In this document: in pieces, positions 1-7,422 of the stretch
How the letters are laid out: the number at the start of each line of letters is the position of its first letter
Numbering within the stretch: the stretch's first letter is position 1
Source: Caryophanales bacterium UBA6259
Lineage (GTDB): Bacteria > Bacillota > Bacilli > Tepidibacillales > Tepidibacillaceae
Reading direction: 5' to 3'
DNA length: 64,000 nucleotides
Assembly (NCBI GenBank): GCA_002441135.1
Contig: DJVJ01000050.1
Location: 1-64,000, forward strand
Notes under the pieces: generated by a model
What the model saw: the letters and a program-made list of their open reading frames with translations, nothing else
What the model was told of the DNA's origin: nothing
Databases searched by the model: none
Translations under genes and position numbers: made by a program

Positions 1-47
1 TACAATTATAACTATTTATGAAAATCAGTGTCAAACTGAAAAAAAAA

Positions 48-63
48 AGCATCAAAGGATGCT
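48..63 (-). terminator. Terminator after comN
   Basis: A hairpin with arms AGCATC and GATGCT and a four-base loop is followed on the minus strand by about ten T residues (A-run at 38-48). It overlaps the comN stop codon and would end minus-strand transcription. Confidence 0.75.
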
Positions 64-307
64 ATTCTTCTATTCCTTTATATGCATTTAACGTGATCCA
101 ATTCATAAAGGTTGTCACCTTTAAAGTTAATATATCATTTACAATTTGATGTAATGGAGGCTGGCCTGCCTGATACTTAGCAGAAATACATTTCCATACC
201 TCTTTTCCTGTGACACTTCCATAGCCCATTAATTGAAATTCTTCTGCTTTACTTTTACATAACTCTTCTATCTGCCTATTTAATTGTGTCTCGTTTAAGA
301 ATTCCAC
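62..307 (-). CDS. comN: ComN-like post-transcriptional regulator
   Basis: An 81-residue soluble protein that resembles the Firmicute ComN/YrzD family, which in B. subtilis affects comE mRNA and binds the pole protein DivIVA (family knowledge). The match rests on length, the GYGSVTGKEVWKC-type centre and position next to spoVB, as in B. subtilis. It starts at GTG with a GAGGCG-type ribosome site about nine bases upstream. The gene reads away from the small multidrug export gene upstream, 74 bases apart, and may share its transcript. It ends in a hairpin terminator that overlaps the stop. No catalytic motif is visible. Confidence 0.7.
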   Translation of the reverse strand: MEFLNETQLNRQIEELCKSKAEEFQLMGYGSVTGKEVWKCISAKYQAGQPPLHQIVNDILTLKVTTFMNWITLNAYKGIEE

Positions 308-381
308 TGTGTTATCGCCTCACTTATTCATTTAGCCGGTTCCCTAATAGTATTCGTCATAAACCTTCGTTTTCCTGCTCA

Positions 382-822
382 TTAAAAAACGAGATGACTA
401 ATCGTACTCATAATTATTCCGGCAGCCACCACTCCCGAAGCGATTGCCAAAAATGCATAGCTTAACTTTACTTGAAAAAAAGTAGCTAATAACGCCGCAG
501 ACCATGCCCCTGTTGTCGGAATAGGTATTGCAGTAAACAAAAAGAGTCCTAGTGCCCCATATTTATCAAGATTTTTCTTCCCTTTTTTGGTTGTTCGTTC
601 ATACACCTTGCTATATAAGCTTTGATACCACCTAAATCGAAGTAAAATATTACTTATCGGTTGAAACAAAAAAAGTATCGGTAAGATGGGGATAATGTTA
701 CCTATAATACTTATGATTAATACTTCCCAAAATGGCAAACCAAAACCAATTCCAATGGGTATTGCCCCTCTTAACTCTATAAACGGTAGCATACTGATAA
801 ACATTAAATACATGATTTTCAT
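382..822 (-). CDS. Small multidrug export family membrane protein
   Basis: A 146-residue, very hydrophobic protein with four or so membrane segments. The N-terminal part (ELRGAIPIGIGFGLP, about residues 17-31) and the central TTKKGKKNLDKYG loop match my memory of the COG2426 'putative small multidrug export' family. The substrate is unknown and the name is historical. The ATG at 820-822 has a GGGAGAGA site at good spacing. It is divergent from spoVB, so the roughly 100 bases between them hold both promoters. The family is reasonably sure; the transport role is not shown by the sequence. Confidence 0.65.
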   Translation of the reverse strand: MKIMYLMFISMLPFIELRGAIPIGIGFGLPFWEVLIISIIGNIIPILPILFLFQPISNILLRFRWYQSLYSKVYERTTKKGKKNLDKYGALGLFLFTAIPIPTTGAWSAALLATFFQVKLSYAFLAIASGVVAAGIIMSTISHLVF

Positions 823-843
823 AATTTATCTCTCCCACATTTG

Positions 844-872
844 TCATTAGTCATCCTTTTTTATCATATATC
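844..872 (+). promoter_or_regulatory. Weak sigma-E-like promoter before spoVB
   Basis: TCATTAG at 844-850 and CATATATC at 865-872 are 14 bases apart, the sigma-E spacing. The -10 start (CATA) fits, but the -35 matches only four of seven positions. B. subtilis spoVB is sigma-E controlled, so the site is plausible but weak. Confidence 0.3.
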
Positions 873-922
873 TAGACTAGTCCAAGAAAACGGCCAAGCG
901 CTCTAAAAGGAAGGGATATGTC

Positions 923-2500
923 ATGACAAAACAAAATTTTATACAAGGCACAATGATTTTAGTAGTTGCTGGATTAGTAACTCGAGCTTTAGGAACCATT
1001 TATCGAATTGTTTTATCTCGATTTATTGGTGCTGAAGCCATCGGTTTATATCAAATGGCATTTCCTACCATGATTATGCTCATTACTATTGTTACCGCTG
1101 GTCTGCCTATAGCCGTTTCAAAGCTAGTTGCTGAAGCAGAAGCAAGTAGAGATCAATTAAAGGTGAAAAAAGTTCTATGGTTGGCACTATTTCTCGTTGG
1201 TTCTATCGCAATAATTACATCAATTCTTTTTTATTTTTCTATTCCATTCATTAGTAAATATCTATTAACCGATGAACGAGTTTCCTTAAGCTTGTATGCA
1301 ATTGTTCCTATCATTCCAATTATCTCTATCTCATCCGTATTAAGAGGTTATTATCAAGGAAAACAAAATATGCTACCTTCTGCCACTTCTACAATCATAG
1401 AAACTATTTTTAGAATGATCTCTGGAATTGCATTATCATTTTACTTTTTACCCTATGGTCCAGAATATGCTTCTGCAGGAGCCATGATTGGTATGGTTAT
1501 TGGAGAAATTGCCGGCAATATCATTCTCTTAATTTATTATCATTTTAACAGAAGCAAATCAAATAAAAACTACCAATTCAATTATTTTTCCAATTTTTTT
1601 GATAGAGGGATTCGTAAGCAGCTCTCTAGAATTGCAGTACCAGTTACCACCAGCCAAATTATTGGTTCGATTGCTTATTTTATTGAACCTGGAGTTGTTG
1701 CTCACAGCCTTGCTATTGCTGGAATCTCAACAGCCATGGCGACTGCACAATACGGTCAACTTGCCGGAATGGCATTATTGGTTACTACTTTCCCGACAGT
1801 GGTCACCTATTCTTTATCCGTTTCCTTAGTACCAGCAGTTAGTGAAGCTGCAGCCAAAAACAATTCCTTTTTAATCTATAAACGACTCCATCAGGCTTTA
1901 AAATTTGCTTTTATTATTGGATTTCCTGCAGCTACTTTAATGTTTATTATGGCGGACCCAATTGCAATCCTTCTTTTTGATAATACCCAAGTTGGGCATT
2001 TAATCAAAATCATCGCTCCATTCGCTATTTTCTTATATATCCAACGTCCTTTAGCAGCTACGTTACAAGGATTAGATCATGCAAAGGAGTCGATGAAAAA
2101 TTCGATAATTGGTGCTATTTCTAAAACAATTGCTATTGTAATCTTAGCCTCAAGACCAGAACTAGGCATTGATGGTGTTGCAATTGCTTTAAACTTAGGT
2201 ATGACACTTGTTACCATCCTACATTTTAATAGTATTATTCGAATCATTGGCTATTCCTTGCAATTAAAAACCTTATCTTTAATTATTTTTTCGACAACAA
2301 TAGTAGGGTATTTATCCTATTATTTGCTTCACCATTCATTCCTAGATTTACATTTAGGCTTTAGAATTATCGTGATTTTACTTTTTAGCAGTATTGCATA
2401 TTTCTATCTGCTATTGTTTTTTAAAATTATAAAAAAACAGGATATTGAGCGCATTCCTTGGATTGGTGCCAAGATTGCAAATATCCTGCCTATTAAATAG
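923..2500 (+). CDS. spoVB: SpoVB-family polysaccharide/lipid II flippase
   Basis: A 525-residue polytopic protein of the MVF/MATE-like superfamily with about 14 membrane helices and the usual family length. The start, with TMILVVAGLVTRALGTIYRI, and the later RGYYQGKQNMLP segment are typical of SpoVB/MurJ-type flippases. B. subtilis SpoVB acts in the mother cell in spore cortex synthesis by moving lipid-linked precursors across the membrane (known for the family). An AAGGAAGG site precedes the ATG. It is one of the few plus-strand genes here. The comN-spoVB-yrbG-yrzE neighbourhood matches B. subtilis and supports SpoVB over a general MurJ. Confidence 0.88.
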   Translation: MTKQNFIQGTMILVVAGLVTRALGTIYRIVLSRFIGAEAIGLYQMAFPTMIMLITIVTAGLPIAVSKLVAEAEASRDQLKVKKVLWLALFLVGSIAIITSILFYFSIPFISKYLLTDERVSLSLYAIVPIIPIISISSVLRGYYQGKQNMLPSATSTIIETIFRMISGIALSFYFLPYGPEYASAGAMIGMVIGEIAGNIILLIYYHFNRSKSNKNYQFNYFSNFFDRGIRKQLSRIAVPVTTSQIIGSIAYFIEPGVVAHSLAIAGISTAMATAQYGQLAGMALLVTTFPTVVTYSLSVSLVPAVSEAAAKNNSFLIYKRLHQALKFAFIIGFPAATLMFIMADPIAILLFDNTQVGHLIKIIAPFAIFLYIQRPLAATLQGLDHAKESMKNSIIGAISKTIAIVILASRPELGIDGVAIALNLGMTLVTILHFNSIIRIIGYSLQLKTLSLIIFSTTIVGYLSYYLLHHSFLDLHLGFRIIVILLFSSIAYFYLLLFFKIIKKQDIERIPWIGAKIANILPIK

Positions 2501-2523
2501 TGACTAACTTCCTATTTAATTTG

Positions 2524-3237
2524 TTATTTATTTGTTTTACCGTCCTTTTGACCTTTTTTATCTTTTAAATCTATAAAAAAAGTCCCTTTATGATCAATGC
2601 TAGCAAAAAATATTTGTTTTACATCTTTGATACCATGCTCCTTTATTTTTTTTATAAGCCATTTTTCATCCTTATTAATCTTTTGAAGACCTGTACTAAG
2701 AATTCTACCATCTTCAATTAATGGCATTGGAATTCCACCATAATCGCGGTCTTCAATTTTCAAATCTTCTTTAGTAACGGGCAATTGTGCTGGTTTTGGA
2801 AAAACACTAAGCTTACCAGAGGTTTCTAAAATAGCAAATTCAACATCCGCAATTCGATTAATATTTTTTTCTCTTAATTGCGTAACTAAATCATCAATGG
2901 TATACCTTTGCTTGGCCATTTCAATATCCCTAATTTTCCCATTAGCGATTAATACAGCAGGCTCACCTTCAACTAAATCACGCACTTTTTTGCTTTTAAG
3001 GGTGATATATGAAAGTATAATTTGTGTCAGCATTAAAGTAATAATAGGAACAATTCCTTTGATTAGTGGAATTTTAGTATCCTCTATCACCATAACTGCA
3101 ATTTCTGCCATCATAATAGAAACCACCAAGTCAAATAGGGAAAGCTTGCCTATTTCTCTTTTTCCCATTAATCGAAGCACAACTAATACAATAAAGTACA
3201 TGAGTAACGTTCTAAGAAATGCGATCCATATTTCCAT
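2524..3237 (-). CDS. yrbG: DUF421 membrane protein YrbG
   Basis: A 237-residue protein with three N-terminal membrane segments (about residues 8-80) and a soluble C-terminal DUF421/YetF-type domain. Markers are RLMGKREIGKLS near residue 22, a family signature, and EPAVLIANGKI near residue 90. Function is unknown, although DUF421 proteins of Bacillus include spore germination-related members. An AAGGAG site lies before ATG. It converges on spoVB with only 23 bases between the stops, and no clear terminator is visible there. The name comes from the shared position beside yrzE and yajC. Confidence 0.78.
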   Translation of the reverse strand: MEIWIAFLRTLLMYFIVLVVLRLMGKREIGKLSLFDLVVSIMMAEIAVMVIEDTKIPLIKGIVPIITLMLTQIILSYITLKSKKVRDLVEGEPAVLIANGKIRDIEMAKQRYTIDDLVTQLREKNINRIADVEFAILETSGKLSVFPKPAQLPVTKEDLKIEDRDYGGIPMPLIEDGRILSTGLQKINKDEKWLIKKIKEHGIKDVKQIFFASIDHKGTFFIDLKDKKGQKDGKTNK

Positions 3238-3404
3238 CCGCTTCTCCTTCTTCTAATTCATTTTCATTCAAAAGACTTGTTTATATTTTTGGAATAGCTC
3301 CTTTTATTTATGTATTTTTTTATACAAACAAGCATATGTATGTACAAATTAAGCAGGATGGTCATAACATTTAAAATGATAAAAAAAGAGGGGGAAGGAA
3401 AAAC

Positions 3405-3770
3405 ATGAAATTTAGAAATCCTATTTTATCAGGATTATTGTACACATTTGGCATCGGATTATTATTAGCATTTGCTTTTACACTATTACTCTATTTTACG
3501 TCTGTTTCTGATTCCTATATTAATTTGATGAGCTATTTAATCACCTTAGTCAGTTTGCTCTCAGGGGGCTTTGTAGCAGGTAAACGAGCTGGGGAAAAGG
3601 GATGGTATTATGGTGGAATTACAGGCTTGATTTATGGAATTGTTATTTTAATTATTGCTTTCTTAGCTTTTAATTCTAAAATGAATCTTCAGAGTCTTGC
3701 TTTAGTTGCCTTATCCTTTTTATTTGGTTCTTCTGGTGGTATTTTCGGGGTCAACTTGTCCAAAAAATGA
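3405..3770 (+). CDS. yrzE: YrzE-like small membrane protein (TIGR04086 family)
   Basis: A 121-residue protein of four hydrophobic segments with a short basic glycine loop between helices 2 and 3 (SGGFVAGKRAGEKGWYYGG). This is the pattern of the TIGR04086 membrane family, called YrzE in B. subtilis and found beside yajC and yrbG. A strong AGAGGGGGAAGG site precedes ATG. No enzymatic motif is seen and the role is unknown. The position in conserved order is the main support for the symbol. Confidence 0.7.
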   Translation: MKFRNPILSGLLYTFGIGLLLAFAFTLLLYFTSVSDSYINLMSYLITLVSLLSGGFVAGKRAGEKGWYYGGITGLIYGIVILIIAFLAFNSKMNLQSLALVALSFLFGSSGGIFGVNLSKK

Positions 3771-3848
3771 AATTAATGTGACTTATCTAAATTGGATAAC
3801 AATATCTGGTATGCAACATAGTATACTATAATCACGTCAATATAAATA

Positions 3849-3857
3849 TGATATAAT
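3849..3857 (+). promoter_or_regulatory. Extended -10 promoter candidate for PAP2 gene
   Basis: TGATATAAT is an exact extended -10 element (TGnTATAAT) 68 bases before the chosen PAP2 start. No good -35 is present, which extended -10 promoters tolerate. Confidence 0.4.
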
Positions 3858-3924
3858 AGCTAATGAATAAGAAGCTAATAATAAAACTTTGAAATATTCA
3901 AAGTTGGTTTATTGGAGGGTTACT

Positions 3925-4755
3925 ATGTTTCATTCCATGAATACTATTGTTATTACAGTAGTGCTATTAACAGCTTTAGTATCGATGCTGATGCTAAAGC
4001 AAAGCGTTCATCGTATTCTAGTGGATTCGGTTCAAACCTTATTAGGAAATAAAAAAATGCTGTTACATTTTATTGCAATGCTACTAATTCTCGTTTTAAA
4101 TAAGCTAGAACAAACTATTGCGAAAGAAATGACCCCAGGTGATTTTACTCCCATTGTTCATTTATGGGAAGGAAATATTGTTTACTTCATACAGCGTTTT
4201 TTTATGAATGATTACCTAACTGCCGTACTTACCTTTTTTTATATTATTGTATTTCCTGTTCTACTTGTTTCATCGATTGTCATTTATATCAAGAGTAGGG
4301 ATTTTAAATCCTATTATGCTTTTGTGTATGCTTTAATGCTAAACTATTTGATTGCTGTTCCTTTTTATTTGTTTTTCCCTGTTTTTGAAGTATGGTATTA
4401 TGACCCTAACGTAACTTTTCTTATTCCAGAAATTTATCCTAACTTCGAACTTGAGTATCGTCCATTATCTGGAATTGATAATAATTTCCCTAGTCTCCAT
4501 ACCTCTATTTCTCTTACCATTGCACTAATTGCAATGAGATCAAGGAAAATTGAATTTGGTAGACTCTCACTTTTTAGTTCTGCTATCATTGTCTTTTCCA
4601 CTATGTATTTAGGTATTCATTGGTTAGCCGATTTAACCGCAGGAATTTTATTGGCCATCATTGCAAGTCAAACAGGAATTCGACTAGCAGAGCATACCTT
4701 GGGTGAAAGAGTTTACGAAGATAATAATATGTTTAAATACAAAAAAGGAGTCTGA
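3925..4755 (+). CDS. PAP2-family membrane phosphatase
   Basis: A 276-residue polytopic protein of the PAP2 superfamily. The three phosphatase motifs are visible: the arginine-proline of LEYRPLSG near residue 171, PSLHTS near 187, and GIHWLADLTAG near 230, where histidine and aspartate form the catalytic triad part. It resembles the inositolphosphotransferase-like PAP2 branch; lipid phosphate or undecaprenyl pyrophosphate is a possible substrate. I use the inner ATG because TGGAGGG lies eight bases before it, whereas the longer frame from 3889 has no site. It shares a two-way terminator with yajC. Confidence 0.75.
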   Translation: MFHSMNTIVITVVLLTALVSMLMLKQSVHRILVDSVQTLLGNKKMLLHFIAMLLILVLNKLEQTIAKEMTPGDFTPIVHLWEGNIVYFIQRFFMNDYLTAVLTFFYIIVFPVLLVSSIVIYIKSRDFKSYYAFVYALMLNYLIAVPFYLFFPVFEVWYYDPNVTFLIPEIYPNFELEYRPLSGIDNNFPSLHTSISLTIALIAMRSRKIEFGRLSLFSSAIIVFSTMYLGIHWLADLTAGILLAIIASQTGIRLAEHTLGERVYEDNNMFKYKKGV

Positions 4756-4776
4756 ACGAATCAGACTCCTTTTTTT
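4741..4776. terminator. Bidirectional terminator between PAP2 gene and yajC
   Basis: GGAGTCTGA and TCAGACTCC pair around a five-base loop, with an A-run on one side and a T-run on the other. The same hairpin can end the plus-strand PAP2 transcript and the minus-strand yajC transcript. It overlaps the last codons of the PAP2 gene. Confidence 0.85.
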
Positions 4777-4799
4777 TGGTATGTAAATTTAATTTTTCC

Positions 4800-5090
4800 T
4801 TAGTCTTCTTTAGTAACACTATTGATTGCACTACGATCAAAGGTTAACTTTGTGTTTTCGTTAACGCGTAAGGTTACTTTATCATCAGTAAGCTCTACAA
4901 TCGTACCATAAAGTCCCCCAATAGTGACAACCTTGTCATTCTTCTGTAATTCTGACAACATTTGATTTCTTTGCTTTGTTCTTTTTTGTTGTGGACGAAT
5001 TAATAGGAAATAAAATATAGCAAACATCAAAACAAAAGGAAGTGCTCCTTGTATCCAGCTTGCTTCTTGTGCTCCAACTGCTAACATCAT
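4800..5090 (-). CDS. yajC: Preprotein translocase accessory subunit YajC
   Basis: A 96-residue protein with one N-terminal membrane helix (PFVLMFAIFYFLLIRPQQKR, about residues 16-35) and a small soluble tail with KNDKVVTIGGLYGTIVEL, the YajC hallmark. It associates with SecDF-YidC in other bacteria. The ATG-ATG at 5085-5090 follows AAAGGAGG with seven-base spacing, so the longer open frame from 5135 is not used. It is the last gene of the tgt-side minus-strand group. Confidence 0.93.
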   Translation of the reverse strand: MMLAVGAQEASWIQGALPFVLMFAIFYFLLIRPQQKRTKQRNQMLSELQKNDKVVTIGGLYGTIVELTDDKVTLRVNENTKLTFDRSAINSVTKED

Positions 5091-5157
5091 CAATCTCCCT
5101 CCTTTCCTTTTCAATATAACATAATTAAAAGACAAAGTTCCATATTTTTATGCTTTA

Positions 5158-6291
5158 TTAGAAAGAACGCAATTCATTTCTTCCATATTCAGCGAAAAAT
5201 TCCTCTTTATATTCTAAAAGGCGATCCTCTTTAATTGCTTCTCTAATATTTTTCATAAGGTCTAATAAGAAGTATAAGTTGTGATAAGAAGTAAGACGTA
5301 ATCCAAAGGTTTCATCTGCCTTAATTAAATGACGCATATATGCCTTTGTATAATTGGTACAGGTATAGCAGCCACATTTTGGATCTAGTGGACTGAAGTC
5401 TCTAGCATACTTTGCATTTCGTACAACTACCCTACCTTGACTGGTCATCGTTGTACCATTTCGTGCAATCCTTGTTGGCAACACACAGTCAAACATATCG
5501 ATTCCACGAATAACTCCTTCAAATAATGATTCTGGATCCCCAACACCCATTAGATATCTTGGCTTTTTCTCTGGCAATAATGGTGTTGTATGCTCAAGAA
5601 TATCAAACATAATATCCTTAGGTTCTCCTACACTTAAGCCACCAACTGCATAACCCGGAAAATCTAAAGAAACCAATTCCTTAGCACTTTGTTCTCTTAG
5701 GTCCTTAAACATTCCCCCCTGAACGATGCCAAATAATGCTTGATCATTTGGACGTTGATGCGCCTTTAAGGAACGCTCTGCCCAACGAGTAGTTCTTTCT
5801 AAGGAGTTTTTCACGTAGTCACGTTCTGCAGGATAAGGTGGGCACTCATCAAAGGCCATCATAATATCAGCACCCAATGCATTTTGGATTTCCATCGCTT
5901 TTTCAGGACTAATAAATAGCTTTTCTCCACTTAAATGATTTCTAAAATGAACCCCTTCTTCAGTAATCTTACGAAGATCACTTAAGCTAAATACTTGGAA
6001 TCCACCACTATCTGTTAAAATAGGACGATCCCAGTTCATAAACTGATGCAGTCCACCTGCTTCTTTAACAATATCATGACCAGGTCTTAAAAACAAATGA
6101 TAGGTATTACTCAAAATAATTTGTGCATTCATTTGCTTCAATTCTTCTGGGCTCATTGTTTTGACCGTTGCTTGGGTACCAACTGGCATAAAAATTGGTG
6201 TTTCAATAATTCCATGTGGTGTATGTAGACGCCCTAAACGAGCACCTGTCTTTTTATCCTTTTTAATCAATTCATAGCGTATTGCGGTCAT
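5158..6291 (-). CDS. tgt: tRNA-guanine transglycosylase
   Basis: A 377-residue enzyme that replaces guanine 34 of GUN-anticodon tRNAs with the queuosine precursor preQ1. The substrate-pocket motif DSGGFQVFSLSDL lies near residue 93, the nucleophile region FDCVLPTRIARNGT near 266, and the zinc site CGCYTCTNYTKAYMRHL near 307, with a final histidine ligand. Length is as expected. It lies just below queA, the next enzyme of the pathway, with a 38-base gap, so they are surely co-transcribed. Confidence 0.97.
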   Translation of the reverse strand: MTAIRYELIKKDKKTGARLGRLHTPHGIIETPIFMPVGTQATVKTMSPEELKQMNAQIILSNTYHLFLRPGHDIVKEAGGLHQFMNWDRPILTDSGGFQVFSLSDLRKITEEGVHFRNHLSGEKLFISPEKAMEIQNALGADIMMAFDECPPYPAERDYVKNSLERTTRWAERSLKAHQRPNDQALFGIVQGGMFKDLREQSAKELVSLDFPGYAVGGLSVGEPKDIMFDILEHTTPLLPEKKPRYLMGVGDPESLFEGVIRGIDMFDCVLPTRIARNGTTMTSQGRVVVRNAKYARDFSPLDPKCGCYTCTNYTKAYMRHLIKADETFGLRLTSYHNLYFLLDLMKNIREAIKEDRLLEYKEEFFAEYGRNELRSF

Positions 6292-6329
6292 TTTCTCTCT
6301 ACCTTTCTAAAAGCCAATACAAATCAGCC

Positions 6330-7358
6330 TTAATAAACAAACATTGCATCACCAAAGCTAAAGAAGCGATATTGATGTTGAATCGCCTCATGATAGGCCT
6401 TCATGGTATGCTCTCTTGTTGCAAAAGCACTAACAAGCATAATTAACGAGGATTTTGGTAAATGGAAGTTCGTGATCATGCCATCGATTGCTTTAAATTC
6501 ATATCCGGGATAAATAAAAATATCTGTCCATCCCTCTTTTGCTGAAAAGCGTTTTGTAATTGGATCAATTACGGATTCTAAGGTTCGAATGGATGTCGTA
6601 CCAACTCCAATAATTCGATTTCCTTGCTCCTTTGCAGCATTCAATTGATTTGCAGCTTCTTCTGTTAAGGTATAATACTCTGCATGCATCTGATGTTCTT
6701 CGATGTTCTCTGCATTCACTGGCCTAAAGGTACCAAGCCCAACATGTAATGTAAGATAAACAATCTGTACACCCTTGTCTCGAAGCTGGTTTAGTAGTTC
6801 TTCTGTAAAATGAAGACCTGCAGTTGGTGCTGCAGCAGAGCCTAAATGCTTAGCATATACTGTTTGATATCGGTCTTTATCCTCAAGCTGTTCTTTTATG
6901 TATGGGGGTAATGGCATACTGCCTAATTGATCTAATATCTCGTGAAAGATTCCATCATACTCAAAGCGAATCACTCGACCGCCAGCATCAGTGTTCTCTT
7001 CTACTATACCTATTAATAGGCCATTGCCAAAATCAATTTCATGTCCTACTCGAAGCTTTTTGCCTGGCTTCACTAATGTCTCCCAGCGGTCATCTTCTAG
7101 TTGTTTTAAGAGTAAAACCTCTATCTTAGCTCCTGTTTCTTTTTTTACCCCAAACAAACGGGCAGGGAGAACCTTAGTATTATTTAATACTAAGGTATCT
7201 CCCGAATTCAAAAATTGCATAATATCTCTAAATGTTCGATGCTCTATCTCCCCAGTTTTTCGATTTAGAGTGAGTAATCGAGACTCGTCTCTATTTAATA
7301 GTGGGGTTTGGGCAATTAATTCCTCAGGCAAATCAAAATCAAATAAATCTATTTTCAT
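6330..7358 (-). CDS. queA: S-adenosylmethionine:tRNA ribosyltransferase-isomerase
   Basis: A 342-residue QueA that moves ribose from S-adenosylmethionine to preQ1 on tRNA, forming epoxyqueuosine. The start FDFDLPEELIAQTPLLNRDESRLL, the central GSAAAPTAGLHFTEELL (near 172-188) and VGTTSIRTLES are standard. AAAGGATG precedes the ATG. It is followed by tgt in the usual order. Confidence 0.97.
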   Translation of the reverse strand: MKIDLFDFDLPEELIAQTPLLNRDESRLLTLNRKTGEIEHRTFRDIMQFLNSGDTLVLNNTKVLPARLFGVKKETGAKIEVLLLKQLEDDRWETLVKPGKKLRVGHEIDFGNGLLIGIVEENTDAGGRVIRFEYDGIFHEILDQLGSMPLPPYIKEQLEDKDRYQTVYAKHLGSAAAPTAGLHFTEELLNQLRDKGVQIVYLTLHVGLGTFRPVNAENIEEHQMHAEYYTLTEEAANQLNAAKEQGNRIIGVGTTSIRTLESVIDPITKRFSAKEGWTDIFIYPGYEFKAIDGMITNFHLPKSSLIMLVSAFATREHTMKAYHEAIQHQYRFFSFGDAMFVY

Positions 7359-7422
7359 CTAGTTTTTCATCCTTTAAGTAGTATTAATTTAAGTAAGGTT
7401 AGGTATATTTCACAGTCCTAGT

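Noticed and set aside
1599..1829. 76-residue plus frame inside spoVB
   Set aside because: Alternative-frame shadow of spoVB, without ribosome site or homology.
3792..3832. TTGGAT with TATACT/TATAAT as the PAP2 promoter
   Set aside because: The spacing is 24-29 bases, too long; the extended -10 at 3849-3857 fits better.
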